Shown here piece by piece: positions 33,520-38,310 of a DNA stretch of 38,310 nucleotides. Position 1 is the stretch's first letter, and each line of letters begins with the position of its first letter. The notes beneath the pieces were generated by a model that worked only from the letters and a program-made list of their open reading frames with translations, was not told where the DNA came from and did not search any database. This stretch comes from Oscillospiraceae bacterium (GTDB taxonomy: Bacteria; Bacillota; Clostridia; Oscillospirales; Ruminococcaceae), in assembly GCA_016291435.1 (NCBI GenBank), contig JAEEXH010000020.1, positions 1 to 38,310 on the forward strand, in the 5' to 3' direction. The position numbers and the translations under genes are program-made.

Positions 33520-34560
33520 TCATCTGAGCGGGATTTCTGTGCCGTTTACGCGGATCGCGGTGAGTGCTTCGGGCGCGACCGGCTGTGCAAATTCCAGATA
33601 GCAGCGGAAGCCGTCCGGGGCATCGGTGGTTTCGATTGTGCCCGCCTTCGGCTGCGTATACAGCGTGCGGTAAACCTCTGCCGGGATGACCTGCTCCGTG
33701 CCGTCCGCAAACACGGCTGTGACCTCCGCCGAAGCATCCGCCTGTTCGGTGTAGGCTGAAAACATGCGCTCGGGCGGCGTGCTGCCGAATGTATCCGAAA
33801 GCACAAGTGCCAGCGGAGAGAGCGCATAGTGATCTGCCGTGCCGCCGGCGAGCGAAATGGGCGTGCTGAGCGGCTGCATCGCAGGATCGGGCGTGATCTG
33901 CGGCGTGAAGGTGAGCTTATGATCCGTGTCATCTTTCGCAATGATCGCGTCATCTGCTGTGTTCTCAGCGTCATATCTCATGAGCACGCTGACATAGAAA
34001 TCTGTCGGGTTCGGCTCCAGCGCACCGTTTGTGCTGCGGAATTTCGCGGTGAAATGCCATTTGCCGTCCTCGCCGCGTGCCGCACTTGCCTCATTCGACA
34101 TGAGATTGCAGTTCACGCTGTCCATAACCGTAATAAAAGACCAGAGCATGTCATCGGGTGAAACGCCCGCGGCTTCGTTCGGCTCCACATTCCAGCTCAG
34201 ATACATCAGATACGGTGTGGAGAGCATGGATTCGAGCGTGACCGTGCCGAACGGAAATTCTCCCTGCACATCGAGATTCTGCCCGATCGGTGTGAAATCA
34301 TATTCCACGGCGCTGTCTGTTTTCTCGCTGAAATACTTTGTGAAGATGCTGCGGTAATCCCAGTTGTTTGCGGCACCGACTGCGGCTGTCATGCCGCCCG
34401 CTGCGACGGCTGCCGCAGCGAGCACGATGCCGAGCTTCCGCATCGGTCTGCGGTGCTGCTGCTTCTCTGCCTGCATTGCCATTGCAATGACCTCCTCCCT
34501 GCATTGCGGTCGGATTTTCACACGCGCCGAAATGTCGCGGTAGTGCTGCATGTCGATCAT
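33520..34560 (-). CDS. Putative membrane-bound anti-sigma factor
   Basis: The 346-residue protein has a short cytoplasmic N-terminus (MIDMQHYRDISARVKIRPQC...), one membrane helix at about 45-65 (LGIVLAAAAVAAGGMTAAVGAA), then an extracellular domain beginning NNWDYRSIFTKYFSEK, the layout of DUF4179-type anti-sigma partners of ECF factors in Firmicutes. Its ATG overlaps the sigma-factor stop as ATGA, with GAGGAGG 9 bases upstream. The outer domain is beta-rich (YLMYLSWNVEPNE, GKWHFTAKFRS) and probably senses an envelope signal. The family is recognised from layout and context rather than strong motifs. Confidence 0.78.
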   Translation of the reverse strand: MIDMQHYRDISARVKIRPQCREEVIAMAMQAEKQQHRRPMRKLGIVLAAAAVAAGGMTAAVGAANNWDYRSIFTKYFSEKTDSAVEYDFTPIGQNLDVQGEFPFGTVTLESMLSTPYLMYLSWNVEPNEAAGVSPDDMLWSFITVMDSVNCNLMSNEASAARGEDGKWHFTAKFRSTNGALEPNPTDFYVSVLMRYDAENTADDAIIAKDDTDHKLTFTPQITPDPAMQPLSTPISLAGGTADHYALSPLALVLSDTFGSTPPERMFSAYTEQADASAEVTAVFADGTEQVIPAEVYRTLYTQPKAGTIETTDAPDGFRCYLEFAQPVAPEALTAIRVNGTEIPLR

Positions 34561-35030
34561 GGTGTGACCTCCTCTCCGAGTATGTCCCTGAGCTGCTTTC
34601 GCGCGCGGTAAAGCTGCGTCTGGACTGCGGTTTCCGTGCGGTTTGTCATGCCGGCAATTTCTGTGACCGTATAGCCCTCGCCGTAATAGAGCTGAATCAC
34701 AAGCCGGTATTTCGGGGGCAGTGCGCCGACGGCGTCCCAGAGCGTGTGCTCCTCGGGCGTGACGCAGACTGCATCGGCGTCCTCGAGCGGAACGGCGCTC
34801 CGCCGCCGGACGGCTTTCAGCAGATTCTTGCACTGATTGACCGTCATGCGGATGAGCCATGCCTTTTCCTGTGCGTCATCCGGGAATGTGCGTTCCTGCG
34901 CAAAGCGTTTCAGGAACACCTCCTGCGTAATGTCCTCTGCATCCTGCACATTGCGGCAATAAGAAAGTGCCGTGCGGTAGACCGTATGCTGAAATTTGTC
35001 ATAGAGCTGAGCAAGCTGCTCCGGCGTCAT
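34557..35030 (-). CDS. ECF RNA polymerase sigma factor
   Basis: The 157-residue protein has sigma region 2 (LYDKFQHTVYRTALSYCRNVQDAEDITQEVFLK, about 9-41, with the DAEDITQEVFLK core-binding stretch) and region 4 (ALPPKYRLVIQLYYGEGYTVTEIAGMTNRTETAVQTQLYRARKQLRDIL, about 102-150). ATG 35030 has GGAGGT 7 bases upstream; the GTG at 35039 would leave no room for it. It is coupled to the anti-sigma gene by ATGA. No promoter of its own type is obvious upstream; an AT-rich stretch with TATATA lies at 35060-35070. Confidence 0.95.
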   Translation of the reverse strand: MTPEQLAQLYDKFQHTVYRTALSYCRNVQDAEDITQEVFLKRFAQERTFPDDAQEKAWLIRMTVNQCKNLLKAVRRRSAVPLEDADAVCVTPEEHTLWDAVGALPPKYRLVIQLYYGEGYTVTEIAGMTNRTETAVQTQLYRARKQLRDILGEEVTP

Positions 35031-35120
35031 GCGCGGCACCTCCTTTGATTTGAGATCTCATATATATAACAACTGAGCGGGCAGAAATATCACACGCCGC
35101 AGGAAAATATTTTTTCGCGG

Positions 35121-35160
35121 AAAAAAACGGCTGAGAGAAATGCGATTCCCTCAGCCGTTT
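35121..35160 (-). terminator. Terminator of the PepSY lipoprotein gene
   Basis: Read leftwards: stem AAACGGCTGAG / CTCAGCCGTTT (35150-35160 with 35125-35135), then TTTT. Confidence 0.8.
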
Positions 35161-35194
35161 GTGTATCGGTTTCTGCGTATGCCGGGCGCCGTGA

Positions 35195-35710
35195 TTACTC
35201 CAGATAATCCCGGACATTCAGGCTTTCTTCGGTGCGCTGCTCCTCGTCGATGATGCCCGGAACCAGCTCGGTCACATAGGCTTCACCGGAAACGGGATCC
35301 ACATAATAGCGGATCTGTGCGCCGGTATAAGAGCGGAACAGCACAACGATCCTGCCGTCAGCATTTGCGGAGGCATCCCAATAGACCGCGGTTTCGTCTG
35401 ATTCCGCCTTGGTCTTCAGCTCGGGATTCTGCTGCAAGCAGTAGTTCTTGACCGCAGCGAGCGCCTGATCTTCGGTCAGTGCGTCTGCACCGCTTTCCTC
35501 CGCGGAGCCGGTTGTCTGCTCTGTCTCAGCCGATGCGGTTGTCTGCTCCGTCTCGGTCGATGCGGTTGTCTGCTCTGTCTCGGCAGATGCGGTTGTCTGC
35601 TCGTTCTCAGCCAATGAGGATGTGCCGGACTCCGCCCCGGATTCCGTGCCGCAGGCAGCAAAGCCCGCGCACAAAAAGCACATCGCCGTTACCAGAATGC
35701 TTTTTTTCAT
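35195..35710 (-). CDS. PepSY-domain lipoprotein with nonapeptide repeats
   Basis: The 171-residue protein starts MKKSILVTAMCFLCAGFAAC, a lipoprotein signal whose lipobox (FAAC) is imperfect. Residues 36-71 consist of four copies of a nine-residue unit EQTTASAET. The C-terminal 90 residues form one PepSY domain (LTEDQALAAVKNYCLQ ... IRYYVDPVSGEAYVTEL). It is likely anchored at the outer face of the membrane; the repeats act as a spacer. It lies 48 bases after aspS with no terminator between, so some read-through from aspS is likely. GGAAGGA precedes ATG 35710. Function unknown. Confidence 0.85.
   Translation of the reverse strand: MKKSILVTAMCFLCAGFAACGTESGAESGTSSLAENEQTTASAETEQTTASTETEQTTASAETEQTTGSAEESGADALTEDQALAAVKNYCLQQNPELKTKAESDETAVYWDASANADGRIVVLFRSYTGAQIRYYVDPVSGEAYVTELVPGIIDEEQRTEESLNVRDYLE
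35511..35618. repeat. Four tandem 27-bp repeats within the lipoprotein gene
   Basis: Units begin GTTGTCTGCT on the plus strand at 35511, 35538, 35565 and 35592. The last copy is the most divergent. The 27-bp length keeps the frame, so copy number can change without breaking the gene. Confidence 0.85.
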
Positions 35711-35758
35711 TCCTATCAGTCCTTCCGTCAAGGATACATGCTGTCATCCCGGGGGCAC

Positions 35759-37504
35759 TTACGCTTCCTCGCGAATCTGGATATTTGCCTCTCTGAGCTG
35801 CTGCTCCGTGACCTGAGACGGCGCGCCGAGCAGGAGATCCTGCGCGTTGCCGTTCAGCGGGAAGGCAATGACATTGCGGATGGTCTCCGTGTCAGCCAGC
35901 AGCATAATCATGCGGTCGATGCCGGGCGCCATGCCTGCGTGGGGCGGTGCGCCGTACTGGAATGCGGTGTAGAGCGCGGAGAACCGTGCCGCCAGCTCCT
36001 CCTCGGTGTAGCCCGCGAGCGCAAATGCCTTCTTCATGATGTCAACGCTGTGGTTTCTGACAGCGCCGGATGCCAGCTCGATGCCGTTGCAGACAAGGTC
36101 ATACTGGTATGCGAGGATCTCAAGCGGATCCTGCTCCTCCAGTGCCTTCAGACCGCCCTGCGGCATAGAGAAGGGGTTGTGCGTGAAGTCGAGCTTCTTG
36201 GTCTCCTCGTTGATCTCGTACATCGGAAAATCGACGACGAAGCAGAAGCGGAAGGCGTCCTTCTCGATGAGCTCCAGACGCTCGCCCAGCCATGTGCGGA
36301 TCTGACCCGCGAAGCTGTCCACGGTGCCCTTCTTGTCAGAGATGAAGAACACGGTCTCGCCGTCCTTGATGCCCGAGAGCTTACGGATCTCCTCGCGCTG
36401 TGCGTCGGAGAGGAACTTGTCGATCGGGCCCTTGAAGTTTGCCTGCCCCTCGACGGCGGTCAGGTACCCGAGGCCCTTCATGCCGATGGAGGTCGCAAAT
36501 TTCAGCGAATCCTCAAAGAACTTCTTGGAGCATGCCGCACAGTCTGCGACGATGCCGCGGACGGGCTTGCCCTTGAAGATCGGGAAATCGACCTCTGCGA
36601 AGAAATCGGTCAGGTCGATGATCTCGAGCGGATTGCGGAGATCGGGCTTGTCGGTGCCGTATTTCAGCATGGACTCGCGGTAGGTGATGCGGCGGAAGGG
36701 CGCCTCGGAAACAGTCTTGCCCGGTGCAAATTTGCGGAAGGTATCGGAGATCACCTGCTCGCAGACTGCCAGCACCTCATCCTGCGTGGAGAACGCCATC
36801 TCGAAGTCGAGCTGATAGAACTCACCCGGCGATCTGTCCTGACGCGCATCCTCATCGCGGAAGCACGGTGCGATCTGATAATACTTATTGAAGCCGGAGA
36901 CCATCAGGAGCTGCTTGAACTGCTGCGGTGCCTGCGGAAGCGCATAGAACTTGCCCTTGTGCTTTCTGCTCGGGACAAGGAAATCGCGGGCACCCTCGGG
37001 CGAGCTCGCCGTCAGGATCGGTGTCTGGATATCGAGGAAGCCGAGATCCTCCATCTTGCGGCGGAGATACGCGATCACCTTCGAGCGCAGGATGATATTC
37101 TCGTGAATCTTCGGATTTCTCAGGTCAAGATAGCGATACTTGAGGCGCACCTCCTCGCGGGTCTCAAGCGATTCTGCCGGGATAAAGGGCAGCATCGGCT
37201 TGGAGCCGCCGAGCAGCTCCATCTGCTCCACGCGCACCTCGATGAGGCCGGTGTCCAGCTTCGGATTGACTGTTTCCGCGTCACGCTCCACGACCTTGCC
37301 GGTCACGGAAATGACGCATTCTCTGCCGATGCCGTCGAGCATGGAGCCGTCCTGGAAGACGACCTGTGTGATGCCGGTCTCGTCGCGGAGATCGAGGAAA
37401 AGCACGCCGCCGTGATCGCGGATCGTGTCAACCCAGCCTGCGAGAGAAACCGTTTCGCCGATGTTCTCCTTGCGGAGATCGTTGCACAAGCATGTGCGGT
37501 ACAT
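35759..37504 (-). CDS. aspS: Aspartyl-tRNA synthetase
   Basis: The 581-residue enzyme is a bacterial-type class IIb AspRS. It has the N-terminal OB anticodon-binding domain (VSLAGWVDTIRDHGGVLFLDLRD), motif 1, motif 2 (FRDEDARQDRSPGEFYQLDFEM), the bacterial GAD insertion (about 290-420) and motif 3 (GAPPHAGMAPGIDRMIMLL). ATG 37504 has GAAGGAGGA upstream. A T-box leader controls it. Whether the enzyme is discriminating or also charges tRNA-Asn cannot be told from the window; no asnS or gatCAB is present here. Confidence 0.97.
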   Translation of the reverse strand: MYRTCLCNDLRKENIGETVSLAGWVDTIRDHGGVLFLDLRDETGITQVVFQDGSMLDGIGRECVISVTGKVVERDAETVNPKLDTGLIEVRVEQMELLGGSKPMLPFIPAESLETREEVRLKYRYLDLRNPKIHENIILRSKVIAYLRRKMEDLGFLDIQTPILTASSPEGARDFLVPSRKHKGKFYALPQAPQQFKQLLMVSGFNKYYQIAPCFRDEDARQDRSPGEFYQLDFEMAFSTQDEVLAVCEQVISDTFRKFAPGKTVSEAPFRRITYRESMLKYGTDKPDLRNPLEIIDLTDFFAEVDFPIFKGKPVRGIVADCAACSKKFFEDSLKFATSIGMKGLGYLTAVEGQANFKGPIDKFLSDAQREEIRKLSGIKDGETVFFISDKKGTVDSFAGQIRTWLGERLELIEKDAFRFCFVVDFPMYEINEETKKLDFTHNPFSMPQGGLKALEEQDPLEILAYQYDLVCNGIELASGAVRNHSVDIMKKAFALAGYTEEELAARFSALYTAFQYGAPPHAGMAPGIDRMIMLLADTETIRNVIAFPLNGNAQDLLLGAPSQVTEQQLREANIQIREEA

Positions 37505-37519
37505 AGGGGATTCCTCCTT

Positions 37520-37792
37520 CATAAAATAGAACTCGCCCCAAAGCCGGCTGCGGCATGCAGTCAGCTTCGGGACGAGCGTTTCTTCTGAAAAAGCCCGCGG
37601 TGCCACCCGATTTCGCACAGCGGAATGCTATGCGCGCTTTTATATGGGGCATATGGATTTTGCGGGGGATCGCTCCCCTGCGCGATGCAGATGCACCGCC
37701 GAGTGTTGCCGCAGCCGATACTTTCCGCAGCCGCGCTTTCAGCCAATGGCGCAGGCTTCTCTGACCGGATTTCCGTGGGGCGCGGGTCTCTG
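37520..37792 (-). ncRNA. T-box riboswitch leader of aspS
   Basis: The minus strand carries the T-box core GGGTGGCACCGCGG (37608-37595), matching the antiterminator consensus. Stem I marks lie upstream: CAGAGAAGCC (37763-37754) and GGCTGAAAG (37744-37736). A terminator stem CTCGTCCCGAAGC / GCTTTGGGGCGAG (37576-37564 with 37544-37532, two G-U pairs) with T-rich tail follows, just before the aspS ribosome site. Uncharged tRNA should favour read-through. I could not assign the specifier codon with confidence. Confidence 0.9.
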
Positions 37793-37798
37793 CCTTAT

Positions 37799-37827
37799 AT
37801 TGTATTCGATTTTGCGCGATTTGTCAA
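37799..37827 (-). promoter_or_regulatory. Promoter of the aspS T-box transcript
   Basis: On the minus strand: TTGACA (37822-37827), 17-bp spacer, TACAAT (37799-37804). Confidence 0.8.
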
Positions 37828-37860
37828 GGGGTTTTCCGCATAAAAGCGCTTAATAATACT

Positions 37861-38079
37861 CCCGTTTAAGAAAAGTGTTCCTGCGATAAATCGGAATTTG
37901 CACGGAGCCCGTGCAGGCATTTTGCCTCCGGGAGGCAGGAAAGAGAATGTGCAGCAGCTATGTATGACGCTGCTGTTCGCAGCTTTTGGACGCACCGGCG
38001 CCGCTGGCAGAACACTTGCTGCAGCAGGCGCGAACAGTGCCGCCACTGCCTGCTTCTCACGAAGCGGGGGTGACAACCC
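37861..38079. other. Gene-free stretch
   Basis: No convincing gene. It holds small hairpins GCACGG-AGC-CCGTGC (about 37902-37916) and GCCTCC-GGGAGGC (about 37924-37936). A 38-codon frame near 37959 with clustered Cys and Arg has no ribosome site and is not called. Confidence 0.4.
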
Positions 38080-38126
38080 AAGGGGAAAGGGGGAGATTCG
38101 CTCCGCTCACAACTCCCTTCCCCCTT
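38080..38126. repeat. GA-rich inverted repeat, copy 1
   Basis: Arms AAGGGGAAAGGGGGAG (38080-38095) and CTCCCTTCCCCCTT (38113-38126) enclose a short TTCGCTCCGCTCACAA-like loop. It resembles copy 2 at the window end in arm composition. Confidence 0.45.
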
Positions 38127-38234
38127 AGGTTTTCGCCCCCGAGCCCCCGCTTTCCTGATCCCCCATCCCCCATTCGACACCCCCATACTGACGGAGTACC
38201 AAAACAGAGAGAGGAGAGATAAGGAAGGGGAGCG

Positions 38235-38310
38235 CGAGGGGAGACCTTAAGGGAGGGGGGAGAGGCCGAGCGCAGCGAGGTTCTTCTCCCTCCCTTGTGG
38301 TTTCCCCTCG
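38235..38310. repeat. Long inverted repeat at the window end, copy 2
   Basis: Outer arms CGAGGGGAGACC (38235-38246) and GGTTTCCCCTCG (38299-38310) match at 11 of 12 positions, and inner arms AAGGGAGG...GAGA (from 38249) pair with TCTCCCTCCCTT (38285-38296), giving a nearly continuous 76-bp hairpin. It may extend beyond the window. Confidence 0.5.

Noticed and set aside
37898-38128. Short open frames in the right-hand gap
   Set aside because: No ribosome sites, odd composition (Ala/Gly or Cys/Arg), and they run into inverted repeats.

Overview
The window reads as chromosomal DNA of a GC-rich, anaerobic, fermentative Firmicute close to Ruminococcus/Oscillospiraceae. The reasons are an electron-bifurcating [FeFe]-hydrogenase operon, a type III glutamine synthetase, a germination protease (gpr) beside rpsT, a T-box leader on aspS, a darA-holB-ricT cluster, LytTR+DUF3021 and EFR1-type genes, and intergenic repeats of a kind common in that group. 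This placement is inference from gene content; no rRNA or tRNA gene is present.

Left part (1-8.6 kb): an intergenic repeat, ligA, a two-gene LytTR regulator/DUF3021 membrane operon with its own promoter, a short AT-richer island of gene debris holding one small overlapping reading frame, a membrane protein that joins an ECF-sigma-like cytoplasmic domain to four PepSY repeats, and on the minus strand a fused ABC ATPase-permease.

Middle part (8.6-19.3 kb): a truncated dipicolinate synthase A gene that still has a sigma-K-like promoter, an SPFH/band-7 membrane protein, the minus-strand darA-holB-ricT operon (ricT has a long Q/P/R-rich tail), and a probable minus-strand transcription unit glnN-mutY-pyrE-EFR1 ferredoxin-unknown gene. 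The glnN leader is unusual: its strong Shine-Dalgarno lies far upstream, separated from the start codon by a GC-rich hairpin.

Right part (19.4-38.3 kb): a TetR-GPH transporter-GH36 alpha-galactosidase operon with TetR-like half-sites, facing a divergent GT-B/GT28-like protein of unknown role. Next come a two-domain ATPase with a decayed second P-loop, a 240-bp multi-hairpin element with imperfect terminal inverted repeats, the divergent rpsT/gpr pair with overlapping promoters, hydCBA, an S1-domain protein, an ECF sigma/anti-sigma pair, a repeat-bearing PepSY lipoprotein, and aspS under a T-box. The window ends in more inverted-repeat elements.

Two sporulation genes in different states (dpaA broken, gpr apparently whole) suggest partial loss of, or rewiring in, sporulation. 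I found no CRISPR array, no intact transposase or integrase, and no clear defence system. The best candidates for something undescribed are the sigma-like/PepSY fusion, the hairpin-spaced glnN start, and the 25.9-26.2 kb structured element.
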